This document shows, in pieces, positions 31,349-42,000 of a stretch of DNA of 64,000 bases. Origin of the DNA: an uncultured Eubacterium sp. (GTDB taxonomy: Bacteria > Bacillota > Clostridia > Oscillospirales > Acutalibacteraceae); the NCBI GenBank assembly GCA_905234495.1, contig CAJOHE010000006.1, positions 1 through 64,000 of the forward strand. Direction: 5' to 3'. Numbering within the stretch: the stretch's first letter is position 1; each line of letters starts with the position of its first letter. The translations under genes were made by a program, and so were the position numbers. A model generated the notes under the pieces. The model did no database searches, was not told the origin of the DNA, and saw only the letters and a list, made by a program, of their open reading frames with translations.

Positions 31349-34300
31349 ATGAAAACGACAACCAAAAAAGTGTTATCGCTTGTTCTGTCGTTGCTCATGG
31401 TTCTTTCGGTACTGCCGATAGGCGCAGTAACCGCAAGTGCCGACAACGAGTATTTCCTGATGGCATACTTCACGGGAAATCTTCAGACCGAACAGCAGAT
31501 ACGCTTTGCTGTGTCTACGGACGGCGTTAATTTCAAGCCGCTGAACGGAGGCAAAGCAATCCTTCAGGAAAAGAGTACGGACACGTATTCCGACAACTCT
31601 TATCAGAATACCGACGGCGTACGCGACCCGTACATCTTTGAGGGCGGAGACGGATACTATTACTGTATCGCAACCGACCTTGACGCTACGGCTTACGGTT
31701 TCTGGGGCAATCAGTCACAAATGGTACTGTGGCGCTCGGCAGACTTAATCAACTGGTCTGACGCATACTACATCAACGTTGCTCAGATTTGTAACGCCAA
31801 GCGCGGCACGTCATATAACAACAGCGATTTCCAGAGAACATGGGCTCCCGAGGTATTCTACGAAAACGGTACATATATGGTTTACTTTGCACTCGCAGGC
31901 GGCGACTACAATGCAACGACTATGTACTATATGACCACGGACGACCTTATGGACTGGACGCACTATTCAGCTCCGCAGCAGCTCTACAATCCGGGCGCTG
32001 ACTCAATCGACGCGGACATCATCAAGCAGAACGGCGTTTACTATATGTTCTATAAGGACGAAACAACCGGAAGAAACACCGTTTGTCTTGCAACCGCAAC
32101 TGCGCTTACCGGACCTTACAGCTATGTCGGTCAGTTTGCCACATCGTCAACGACGGGCGCTATCGAGGGCTGCGAGGTTTACACTGTGGGCGGCAACTAC
32201 TATCTTGTTGCGGACCGCTACGGCGCTGCAGGCAACTTTGCCATCTACAATATGGGAAGCAACCTTGCCGCCGTTGCAGCCAAGGGCTCAACAATCAGCG
32301 TAACCGACGGCAATCCTATTTCCACCGTCAATGAGACAACGGGCTTCACAAACCTGACTGCACGTCACGGCGCGGTTATGCATATCTCTGCGTCACAGTA
32401 TGCCGACCTCTGTGAGGAATACGGCGGCGTTACAAGCGACGACGTTATGTATAACTTCACAACGGCGTACAGCAACACGACAACGGGCTGGGCTTACGCT
32501 ACCTACAACGATTCAAGTCTTCACGACATCGACATCATGTTCAAAGAGAACGACAGCAGCGCTAAAATCGCTCACGATTCGGGCTTTGCAACGCTCAGAA
32601 ACGCTACGTTTTTTGTAAACGACGCCGACGTTCGCGCAATGCTTCCCGACGACGTTTACACCGTTTCGTTCGACTATTCGCTTGAGAGCACGACAAATCT
32701 CAGCGCGCCTATCTTTGCACTCGCAACGGGCGCAGGCGCACCGGAAGTCAACACGGACTACGTTATGATTTTCGGCAACGGCGATATGTATGTAAGAAAG
32801 TCGGGCGAAAGCACCGACACCTACGTTGCAACCGCAGCTCTTACGCTCGGCGTAACGTATCATTACGATATCGTTTCGGACGGCACCAACATCACCTTCT
32901 ACCGCGACGGCGAAGTTGTGGGCAGCATTGCCGCAACAGTTGACTTCCCCGACAGCGGAACAAGATACGCGGCATTCGGTTTCACCGACGGCCATAGCTC
33001 CGCAGGCTACGGCTACGGCACATATTCCCACATCAGATTCAGGGATGCGGCCGTTTCGGCAGCAACGCTCAAAGCCGAGTTTGACAAGAACCTCATCTAC
33101 ACAAAGGCGGGCGGCAACGACACGGTAAACGATATGCCCGGCGCTCTTGAGGTTTCAAACGCAAACAACAGCAACCTCGTTGAGCCCGTTATCGGCCACG
33201 CGGCTTCATCCTACACTCTTGCAGGATGGGTTAACCCCGGCGACACCGTAAATTACAACGTAATTATGGGTCTCGGCGACAACAGATGGACACCCGCCCC
33301 CTACGGCAGATACTTTGCCCTTACCGAAGACGGACAGATTCGCTTCAACTACTGCAGCGGTTCAAACGGCGGCGGCGACTGGAGTGAGCACTATATTGAC
33401 ATCGGCAACACCTTCTCACTCAGCCCGAGCACCTGGTCCTATCTTCAGGTTAACATCGTTCCTATCAGCGACGTACAGGTTAAAATCTGCGTTTGGGTTG
33501 ACGGCGTTCAGACTTATTCAAACGACATCAGCCTGACAACGAAACTCAGCGGCGCAGACACTCCGGGCGACGACTACGCTTACGGTATGCTCGGCTTTAT
33601 GCAGCTGCCGACAAACGTTATGTTCCTCGGTAATATGGGAACACCCGGCTGGTTCCATACCGACAACGACACGTCATACGTTAAGGACGTAAGGTTCTAC
33701 GCTCAGGCGCTTGACCCCGCTACTCTTTACTGCGAGGCTAAGGACGCAAGGGATATGGCGATTGCAAGGGATTACGTTGAGGCAAACTACGTTGACCTCA
33801 ACACTACTCCCACATTCACCGTAAGACCTTACCACGTAAACGACCCCGTTTCCGACGGCGTTTATTCAAACATCGTTTATTCGCCTCAGAACACGACAAG
33901 CTGGTCGGGCAACGGCATCGGCGACACGGCTACGTCAGTAGGCAGAATCGACTTCAAGGTTGCAATGCCTATGAACAGCGTAGCAGTTTATGACGGCGAA
34001 CACGACGTTATGTTCCCGATTCAACTTGAATCAAAGTGTAACAACACCGGCAACACCTCACATATCATCCACTATGCAAGGGTTGACCAGAGCACCTGCC
34101 TTGAGCTTCGTCAGGACTGGCAGGGTTACAGCTCGGCTGCAACCGACGGCAATAGATGGCAGTACTGGGCAGGCAAGTACGTTGACGCAACCGACGATTT
34201 TGCTTACCTCGACTCAAGCTCAAACGAATCAAGCGACTCACAGCGTGATGCAAACTCGCGTTTCTGGTGGAATATCCTCTACTACAACGGCACGGGCGAC

Positions 34301-36703
34301 ACAAACAACTATTACGAGGTTGACAGAAACATCTCGTTCTACGCCCGCACGAGCTATAAGACGACATCACGTCAGAACAAGTACGGCACGTTCACATCGC
34401 TTACAAACAACTATGTAATCAACTATCAGCCGATTTATAAGATTCTCAAAGGAACGACAAAGATTCCGAACACGGCTTATACGGCATACAATTACTACAA
34501 CAGCGTAGTTAAGGGAAATGAGTGGATGTACACGGATGAATCGCTCAACCAGTACTTCCTCGCTATGTACAAGGTTCTCACCTGTGACCCGAACAACTAC
34601 ACCTACAGCGCAAACACAGAAGCAGCAGTAATCAGCTGTGCAAACGACATCAAGGCGGCTAAGGCTGAGTTTGACGCTATCAACCTTGTAAAGAAGACCT
34701 TCACGGTTAACTTCATCAACGACGCGGGCACAACCGTTGACACAAGAACAATCACCGCGGGCGACGCTCTCGGAACGCTTCCTGCAAACACGGCTACAGC
34801 CCACGTTGCAAACACAGCAACTCACAACGTTTACAGCTGGGATACGACGGCTCAGACAGTAGTTCGCGACAACACCGATTACAACGAGGTTGCAACCGCT
34901 GAAAACTGCACGTTCGTAGACGGCACCCACGTTCCTTCAACGCCTCAGGCAGACGGCTACACCGACAAGGTTTGCTCGGTTTGCGGATACGTTGACGAGA
35001 GCCAGAGAGTTTACGACACTATTGACTGGACGGATTACAATGCTGCAAAGGCGGCTCTTGAGGCCAAGCTTGCAGACGACCTCTATTCGGTTGACGACCT
35101 TGAGGACATCGACGACCTCATCGCAAACGATACCTACTACAACTACACACCGGCTCAGCAGGCAAACGTAAGAGCTTACTATGCAAACGACGTTGCGACT
35201 GCTGCGGCAGCTATCTCGGCAGCGGCAGCAGCTCTCACGCCCGTTGACTACGCACAGGAAACCGCAGACCTTGCAGATTACGTTGAACAGCTTGCGGCTT
35301 ACGACAGGGATATGTATTCAAAGACGTTTACATACACCCAGACGGTAAACGTTAACGGCACCGACTATGAAGGACTTATCTACGGCAGCGACGCAGACCT
35401 TCAGGCATACATCGCAAGCGTGCTCGGCAGCGTAAACACATACGACGTATATCTTAACGAAAGCGTTGTAATGGCAGACGTTCCCTACGGCACCGCGGTA
35501 AGAATTAACGGCGACGGCACGGCTGAAACCGTAAACGACATCACGGTTACGAGCGAGGGCGACAACTACGCATGGTACTACTGCTATTCCGCACCTTCAA
35601 CAAACAACGCAAGGACGGCTTCAAAGTATTACGCAACGGCACCAAGCTACAGCTTCTACGTTCACGGCGACACCTATGTTGAAGCAGTTTCAACAACGAG
35701 TACAGAAAACAGCGTTCCCGTAACGTTTATCGCAAACATCAACGGCGCTAAGTTCAAGACCTTCGCGGTTGCATATGCCGACGCTACGACGGGCGAGATT
35801 GCAGATATGCCCGCAATCCCGAACTATGCAGGCTACACCTACACGGGAAATTACACGGTTAAGGCAAAGACCGCAGGCGCGGACTTCTATGAGCAGGGCG
35901 GCGTATGGTACGCTACGGGCGAGGTTGCAGTAACCTACAACTACGAGGTTGACTCAACCCACGCGGCTGACAATTCATATGAAATCGTCGTATGGTTCCT
36001 TGACGGAAACGAGCTTCTTCCGCTCAACGATTACGACACGTATGAGGACGTTTTCGGCGCACCGTCTTCATCGCTTGCTTCAAAGCTCAAGATTGATTTC
36101 AACTATAACGAAAAGGTTTACTTCATCGACAGCGAATTCTCGGATTCGGTTGCATCGCTCATCGGCAACGACGTTTACGCATATGCAATGGTAGACGACC
36201 TCGACGCTTATGCAGACGGCGAGGGCTACACGCTCACACCGATTGCTTTCGGCGACAGCTACGCCTTCTACGCATACGACAATCTCAACCTCGTTGCTCT
36301 TACAGAGCTTGACTATGAGGAAGAAATCGCTACAAATCAGAACATAGTGCTCAATGCACGCGACGGAGTTGCCCCCGTTTACAACACTCAGGGCGGCGTT
36401 GAAAAGTTCACGCTCGTCGCTTCCTTTGCGGCAAAGGGCGGCGTAACGGCAACCGAGTACGGTTATCTGTTCACAACGAACACATCGACAACCGCAGCGG
36501 ACCTCACTCTCGACAAGGTTGGCAAGAACGGCGTTGCAAGAATGAAGTCAACAATGCTCACCTGCGGCAACCAGTTCGTTGTAAACGTTAAGAATCCGAG
36601 CACGTCGGTATCCTTTAGATACGTTGCATACGTAACTTATACCGACCAGACGGGAACTCACACAATCTATTCACCTGTATGCTCAGGCGATAACAACTTC
36701 TAA
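31349..36703 (+). CDS. Giant secreted multidomain GH43-like protein (1784 aa) with LamG/concanavalin-like regions
   Basis: Signal peptide; GVRDPYIFEGGDGYYYCIATD and WAPEVFYENGTYMVYFA beta-propeller motifs; later concanavalin-like and Cys motif CTFVDGTHVPSTPQADGYTDKVCSVCGYVDE. Confidence 0.85.
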   Translation: MKTTTKKVLSLVLSLLMVLSVLPIGAVTASADNEYFLMAYFTGNLQTEQQIRFAVSTDGVNFKPLNGGKAILQEKSTDTYSDNSYQNTDGVRDPYIFEGGDGYYYCIATDLDATAYGFWGNQSQMVLWRSADLINWSDAYYINVAQICNAKRGTSYNNSDFQRTWAPEVFYENGTYMVYFALAGGDYNATTMYYMTTDDLMDWTHYSAPQQLYNPGADSIDADIIKQNGVYYMFYKDETTGRNTVCLATATALTGPYSYVGQFATSSTTGAIEGCEVYTVGGNYYLVADRYGAAGNFAIYNMGSNLAAVAAKGSTISVTDGNPISTVNETTGFTNLTARHGAVMHISASQYADLCEEYGGVTSDDVMYNFTTAYSNTTTGWAYATYNDSSLHDIDIMFKENDSSAKIAHDSGFATLRNATFFVNDADVRAMLPDDVYTVSFDYSLESTTNLSAPIFALATGAGAPEVNTDYVMIFGNGDMYVRKSGESTDTYVATAALTLGVTYHYDIVSDGTNITFYRDGEVVGSIAATVDFPDSGTRYAAFGFTDGHSSAGYGYGTYSHIRFRDAAVSAATLKAEFDKNLIYTKAGGNDTVNDMPGALEVSNANNSNLVEPVIGHAASSYTLAGWVNPGDTVNYNVIMGLGDNRWTPAPYGRYFALTEDGQIRFNYCSGSNGGGDWSEHYIDIGNTFSLSPSTWSYLQVNIVPISDVQVKICVWVDGVQTYSNDISLTTKLSGADTPGDDYAYGMLGFMQLPTNVMFLGNMGTPGWFHTDNDTSYVKDVRFYAQALDPATLYCEAKDARDMAIARDYVEANYVDLNTTPTFTVRPYHVNDPVSDGVYSNIVYSPQNTTSWSGNGIGDTATSVGRIDFKVAMPMNSVAVYDGEHDVMFPIQLESKCNNTGNTSHIIHYARVDQSTCLELRQDWQGYSSAATDGNRWQYWAGKYVDATDDFAYLDSSSNESSDSQRDANSRFWWNILYYNGTGDTNNYYEVDRNISFYARTSYKTTSRQNKYGTFTSLTNNYVINYQPIYKILKGTTKIPNTAYTAYNYYNSVVKGNEWMYTDESLNQYFLAMYKVLTCDPNNYTYSANTEAAVISCANDIKAAKAEFDAINLVKKTFTVNFINDAGTTVDTRTITAGDALGTLPANTATAHVANTATHNVYSWDTTAQTVVRDNTDYNEVATAENCTFVDGTHVPSTPQADGYTDKVCSVCGYVDESQRVYDTIDWTDYNAAKAALEAKLADDLYSVDDLEDIDDLIANDTYYNYTPAQQANVRAYYANDVATAAAAISAAAAALTPVDYAQETADLADYVEQLAAYDRDMYSKTFTYTQTVNVNGTDYEGLIYGSDADLQAYIASVLGSVNTYDVYLNESVVMADVPYGTAVRINGDGTAETVNDITVTSEGDNYAWYYCYSAPSTNNARTASKYYATAPSYSFYVHGDTYVEAVSTTSTENSVPVTFIANINGAKFKTFAVAYADATTGEIADMPAIPNYAGYTYTGNYTVKAKTAGADFYEQGGVWYATGEVAVTYNYEVDSTHAADNSYEIVVWFLDGNELLPLNDYDTYEDVFGAPSSSLASKLKIDFNYNEKVYFIDSEFSDSVASLIGNDVYAYAMVDDLDAYADGEGYTLTPIAFGDSYAFYAYDNLNLVALTELDYEEEIATNQNIVLNARDGVAPVYNTQGGVEKFTLVASFAAKGGVTATEYGYLFTTNTSTTAADLTLDKVGKNGVARMKSTMLTCGNQFVVNVKNPSTSVSFRYVAYVTYTDQTGTHTIYSPVCSGDNNF

Positions 36704-36714
36704 GGAGGGCTGAT

Positions 36715-36837
36715 ATGACTAAAAAAGAAGAATATGATAAGCCGCTTGCAGAGGTTCTTGAGTATGACCCGAGCGAAGTTCTGACAGCTTCGACAGACCC
36801 TGACCTCGGCGACGGACCGGACTACAATTATCCGTAA
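36715..36837 (+). CDS. 40-aa acidic small protein of unknown function, absent from the supplied ORF track
   Basis: MTKKEEYDKPLAEVLEYDPSEVLTASTDPDLGDGPDYNYP*; strong SD AGGAGG shortly after the upstream stop codon; followed by a hairpin. Confidence 0.7.
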   Translation: MTKKEEYDKPLAEVLEYDPSEVLTASTDPDLGDGPDYNYP

Positions 36838-36849
36838 AAACAAACTAAA

Positions 36850-36884
36850 GAGGGACGGATATCACCGCGATATCCGTCCCTTGT
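36850..36884 (+). terminator. Terminator-like hairpin after the 40-aa ORF
   Basis: AGGGACGGATATC-accgc-GATATCCGTCCCT then tgtatt (weak U-tract). Confidence 0.65.
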
Positions 36885-36898
36885 ATTCGGAGAGAACT

Positions 36899-38986
36899 AT
36901 GTCAGTTATTATTAAGGATAAAAACATCTTTGTGCTTGACACAAAAAACACCCACTACGTTATAGGCGTGGATGAATACGGCTGCGCCCACAATCTTCAC
37001 TGGGGCGAAAAATGCCCGACGGAAGACTATGAAATCCCCTTCTCGGGCGATGAGGACAGCAACCACAGAAGCCGCGACGTCTTCCGCGAGGAATACACGG
37101 TCTTCGGCGGCACGGTCTACAAGGAATGCGCGATGAAGGCGGAATTTTCCGACGGGTGCAGAGAGCTTGACCTCGCCTTTACGGGATATGAGAGCGGCGA
37201 AAACACGCTTTGCCTGAAATTCAGGGATAAGGTCTACCCTCTTGAGGTTTCGCTTTTATACGCGGTTTTCGAGGGGCTTGATATAATCGAAAAAAGCGTC
37301 AGGGTGAAAAACCTCGGCGAGAATGATATTTGCTTTGAAAAGCTTCTCAGCGCCGAGCTCTGCCTGCCCGACACCGAGCCCTACACCGTTCTTAATTCAA
37401 ACGGCGAGTGGGGCAGAGAGTACTACCCCGTCAGGACGAAGCTTGATGGCGGAAGGCTGATTTTTGAGAGCAGGCGCGGCACGAGCGGCCACAACAATTC
37501 GCCGAATTTCGTCGCATACAAAAACGCCGACGAAAAAAGCGGCGAGGTTTACTTTGCAAATCTCGCGTGGTCGGGCTCGTTTGTGACCGAGCTTTACCGC
37601 GACGTCAAGGGCGTTACAAGGGCGCTTCTAGGTATGAACGACTTTGACTTTGAGTATGCGCTCAAGGGCGGCGAGAGCTTTGAAGCCCCGAAGGTTATTT
37701 TCGGAAGAAGCGTCGGCTTCGGTGAAATGAGCCGCCAGCTCAACCGCTTCGGCGTAAAGCATCATCTGCCGAAGGACTTTGCAGAAAAGGAGCTTCCCGT
37801 TCTCTACAATTCGTGGGAAGCTACGGAATTTGACGTCAGCGCGAAATCGCAGTCCGAGCTTGCGAAAAAAGCTGCTGCCGCGGGCTGCGAGCTATTCGTT
37901 ATGGACGACGGCTGGTTCGGTCAGAGAAAGGACGACCACGCAGGTCTCGGCGACTGGTACGTCAATGAGGATAAATTCCCGAACGGTCTTGACGAGCTGA
38001 TTGAAAACGTAAACGCGCTCGGTATGGACTTCGGTCTCTGGGTTGAGCCCGAGATGGTGAACCCCGACAGCGACCTTTACAGAACGCACCCCGAGTGGGC
38101 GTACCACTACCCCACCCGAAAGGCGCACGAAATCAGAAATCAGCTCGTGCTCAATATGACGAGAGCGGACGTGCAGGAATACATTTTCGGCTGCATTGAC
38201 GAGCTTCTTTCAAAACACAACATCGCCTATATCAAATGGGATATGAACCGTTCTCTTTCCGAGACGGGCGCGGAAAATCTTGAATATCCGAAAATGCTCT
38301 GGTACCTTCACACGAAGGCGGTCTACGACATTGTTGACAGGCTAAAAGAAAAGCACCCGACGGTGCAGTTTGAAAGCTGTTCCTCGGGCGGCGGAAGGTC
38401 TGACTGGGGTGCGCTTGCGCACTACGATATGGTCTGGACGAGCGACAACACCGACGCAATCGACAGGCTGAAGATGCAGAAATATTACGCCCTCACCCGC
38501 CCCGTAAAGACGATGCGCGCGTGGGTTACCGACGTAAACTGGTACAACAGAAAAACCCCGCTCGACTTCCGCTTCAACGTTTCGATGCGCGGCGCGCTTT
38601 CGCTCGGCGGCAACCTCAACAACTACAGCGATGAGGATATTGCCGAGTGCAGGAAATATGTTGAGCTTTACAAGGAAATCAGGGGGCTCGTTCAGTTTGG
38701 CGACCTTTACAGGCTTCTTGACCTTGAGCGCGACGAGGTCAGCGCAGACCTCTATATGAGCGCCGACAAAACCGAGGGCGTGCTCTTTGTGGCAGCGGTC
38801 AACACAAGCTGTATGAAACCGCCCCAGCCCCTGCATTTTGAAGGGCTTGACGACGGAAAGATTTACACGTTTGAATATGACGGCATACGCTATGAAAAGA
38901 GCGGCGCATACCTCAGAAACGTCGGCATAGTCATCGACGTGAAGACGCAGTATTATAATAGGATTATTAAAATTAAAATAAAATAA
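36899..38986 (+). CDS. Alpha-galactosidase (GH36)
   Basis: LFVMDDGWFGQRKDDHAGLGDWYVNEDKFPNGL; IAYIKWDMNRSLSE; FESCSSGGGRSDWGALAHYDMVWTSDNTDAIDRL. Confidence 0.95.
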   Translation: MSVIIKDKNIFVLDTKNTHYVIGVDEYGCAHNLHWGEKCPTEDYEIPFSGDEDSNHRSRDVFREEYTVFGGTVYKECAMKAEFSDGCRELDLAFTGYESGENTLCLKFRDKVYPLEVSLLYAVFEGLDIIEKSVRVKNLGENDICFEKLLSAELCLPDTEPYTVLNSNGEWGREYYPVRTKLDGGRLIFESRRGTSGHNNSPNFVAYKNADEKSGEVYFANLAWSGSFVTELYRDVKGVTRALLGMNDFDFEYALKGGESFEAPKVIFGRSVGFGEMSRQLNRFGVKHHLPKDFAEKELPVLYNSWEATEFDVSAKSQSELAKKAAAAGCELFVMDDGWFGQRKDDHAGLGDWYVNEDKFPNGLDELIENVNALGMDFGLWVEPEMVNPDSDLYRTHPEWAYHYPTRKAHEIRNQLVLNMTRADVQEYIFGCIDELLSKHNIAYIKWDMNRSLSETGAENLEYPKMLWYLHTKAVYDIVDRLKEKHPTVQFESCSSGGGRSDWGALAHYDMVWTSDNTDAIDRLKMQKYYALTRPVKTMRAWVTDVNWYNRKTPLDFRFNVSMRGALSLGGNLNNYSDEDIAECRKYVELYKEIRGLVQFGDLYRLLDLERDEVSADLYMSADKTEGVLFVAAVNTSCMKPPQPLHFEGLDDGKIYTFEYDGIRYEKSGAYLRNVGIVIDVKTQYYNRIIKIKIK

Positions 38987-38998
38987 ATAAACAGAAAA

Positions 38999-39036
38999 AA
39001 CAACCGTGGACTCATTGTCCACGGTTGTTATTATTT
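38999..39036. terminator. Terminator between convergent genes
   Basis: AACAACCGTGGAC-tcatt-GTCCACGGTTGTT + attattttt. Confidence 0.9.
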
Positions 39037-39065
39037 TTGTCACGGTTATGCCCTTTTCGGGAGCC

Positions 39066-42000
39066 TTATTCGGGATATGTAAATGTTGACGTATCCGTAT
39101 TGATGAAGTTTGCAAAGTATTGCTTTGAAGCATTGTACTTGCTGTCCTTATTCATAACCGCATAGTCCTTCGCGTTGATGATTCCGTCCTCGTTTACGTC
39201 AAAGATGAGTACGGGAACATTGAGCGAGGATGAATTGTAAGTACCGGAAAGCGAATAATCTCTGTCGAGGATTCCGCTGCCCTTTACGGATACCGTGCAG
39301 TCATAGTTCATCGGAACGCTTATCTGAGCAACGCCGTTGTTGTTTGTGGTGCCCGAAAGTCTTCCGTTTACATAAACGTCTGCGCCGCCTACGCCGATTG
39401 AGCCCGACTGGGCTGTCTTCGTCTCAAGAACGGTTGCGCTGAAGGCGACGTTCTTATATGCGGGGGTACCGCTCAGTTCAATCTTGTTGATACCGATGTT
39501 GCCCTTTGTGATAAGTTCAAGCTCGTCGCCGTTTACTGCTTCGCCGCCGTTGATGAATATCATCAGGTAGAGATACTGCTGATTGTCGCAGGCGCTCGGA
39601 AGCGGAAGATTTGAATACGTTTCAACCGTATCCGATGAAGCGTCGTTTGAGATTGACCTCGAGTTGGAGTTTGCAACGTAGGTGTAGTTTGAACCGTCTG
39701 TGCTGTAAGCAATACCCCAGTCGCGCGGTCCGTTGTTTGAGCTGAGCTGCTCAAGGCTGAGAGTGAGGTTCTTGAAGCCTGCCGTGCTCGTTTCAATCGA
39801 CCAGTAACCGATGTCGGAAGCGTTCGGGTTATCCCTGTGGTTCTTGTTGCCCGAGAACGGATTTTCCGCGTCGTAAGCAACCTTTACGCCGTAGGTGCCC
39901 GTGTAGCTGAGAGGCGCCGGATAGCTTCCGTTCGGGTACATTGAAAGCGCACCCTCGTTTGCGCCGCTCGTGCTTGAAAGCGTGTAGCCGTCGCTGCTGA
40001 TATAGTCCTCAAAGAGCTTCGTGGTGCTGTTGTAGTTGAACTTGACAACCGTGTCGCCCTTGTAGTAGTAGGTCGCGGTGTTTACAACGCTTTCGTTTTC
40101 GTCTTCCTCAACCTCAACCATAACGGTGTAGGCGTCCTGACGGGTTTCGTCAAAGCCTCTTACCGTTGAAAGCTGAATTCCTGTTTCGGGAACGATGCCG
40201 TTCTGAACGATTGAGCCCGTGCTGTCGAGAACAACGTATTTCATCGGCATACCGTCGGGGCTTATGTAATTGATTACGCCCGAAGCGCCGAAGTAGTTTG
40301 TGGACTTGTTTGTATAAGGCATCTTGTAGGTGCCGTCGTCATCGCCGCTGACGATAACGTTGTTGATGTAGAGATTGCCCTTCGCCTGATTGTTGTGAAG
40401 CGTATTGCCCTCGTTTGTAAGGTTCTCGGTCGTTGCAAGACGGATGTAAACCTTCTGCAGATTTTCGCAGGCCGAGGGAAGCTGCGCGTCAACAATGACG
40501 TCCTCAAGCATCCTGTTTGCAGGAAGCACAACGTTTGAGCGAACGTTATAGAAGGTGACGCCGTCGGTGCTGTACTGAAGAGTTACGCTCTTCGGTCCCT
40601 GAGCGGTTGTGTAGCCCTGGCACGAGAAGCGGATATTGCTGTAACCAGCGGTTGAAACCTGATAGGTGAAGCCGGAATCCTCGCTCCAGTATACGCCGTC
40701 ATCGGGCGATACAACGAAGGAAGCGTTGCTTGCCTTCCAGTAAGGAACGTACTGGGTTGTGCCGTCGGCATACGCGGTCATCTTTCCGCTCTCGCCGTAT
40801 ACGCCGCCCGTTGAAGGAACTGCGCCGGAGATTACGTCCGTTGAATAATCCTCATAGATGAAATCATTGATGTCAACGCCTCTGAATGTGTAGGTCTGAG
40901 TTGCTGTGTCGGACTGAATCTCGTTGAAGTATGAATATGCGCTTACGGTAACCGTATCGCCGTATGCAGCCGTAGCCGAATCAAACGGATTGAACGCGCC
41001 CGTGTAGAGCGAGTAATTCGTTCCGTCGGTTGAATAGTAAACGTCCGCGCCGCCGTTGTTGTCGGTAATCGTTGCGGTGTCCGTATTGTAAAGCGAGGTG
41101 TTCGTTGAGAACGAGGGCGCGTTGAGCTCGGTTACAACCGCCGTCGAAACGCCCGTTACGGCAACGTTATTAACCGCCGCGTCACCGCTCAGCGAGTTCA
41201 CTATTGCAATTCCGCTTATTGCGATATCGCTTGCAACCGTCATACGGATGTATACCCTGCTCTGGTTTGCGCACTCCGCGGGAAGCGAAACCTCGTCAAA
41301 GGCAGGATACATCGTCTTGTTTGCAAAAAGCGTATATGTGGTGTTCGCAATGTCGGTGAAGTTTACGCCGTCGAGGCTGTACTGAAGCTTCCAGTCCCTC
41401 GGTCCCTTGTTGGTCGCGCCCACTCTTCCCGAGAATTTGATATCCTCGTAGCCGAGAGTTGAAACTGAGGTTTCAAAGTAGGGATATGCGCCCCACGCGA
41501 TACCGTTTGTCTTCGAGGTTCCAATAATCGGAACCTGGTCGCCGACGCCGTCGGTCTTATAGATATCGCTCGAGCTTGACCACTTGATTTCGGACCTTGA
41601 GCTAGCGGTAACCGAAGCGCCGAGGCTTGAGGTTGCCATATTCTCGCCCGAGGTAGCCATATAGGTGTAGTTGCCTGAGTCGACAAGAGCCGTCGGGTCG
41701 GTTGAGTAGCTGTAGTCCCACGCGGCAATCGTTCTCTGATAACCCTGGGGCTTACCGCCCGTTGCAACCTCGCAGGTGTTTGAAACCGCGCTGTCGGTAA
41801 CGTTTGAGCCGTCGCCCGTTACGGAAAGGGTGATGTCGCAGCCCGCGTCAGCCGACGTTGTCATATATGTATCGGAAGTAGCGCCGCTTATTGCCACGCC
41901 GTCCCTCATCCACTGATATGTTACGCCGCCCACAAGCTCGTTGCCATATGCGTCGGTAACGGTTGCTTTGAGCTCGGTATCAATGTATGAGCTGTCGGGA

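Noticed and set aside
32513-33031. Many long ORFs antisense to or out of frame with the giant GH43 and CotH genes (for example 172-aa minus ORF)
   Set aside because: Opposite-strand frames in codon-biased genes; no start context, Cys/Val/Arg-rich low-quality protein; overlapped by a strong coding frame.
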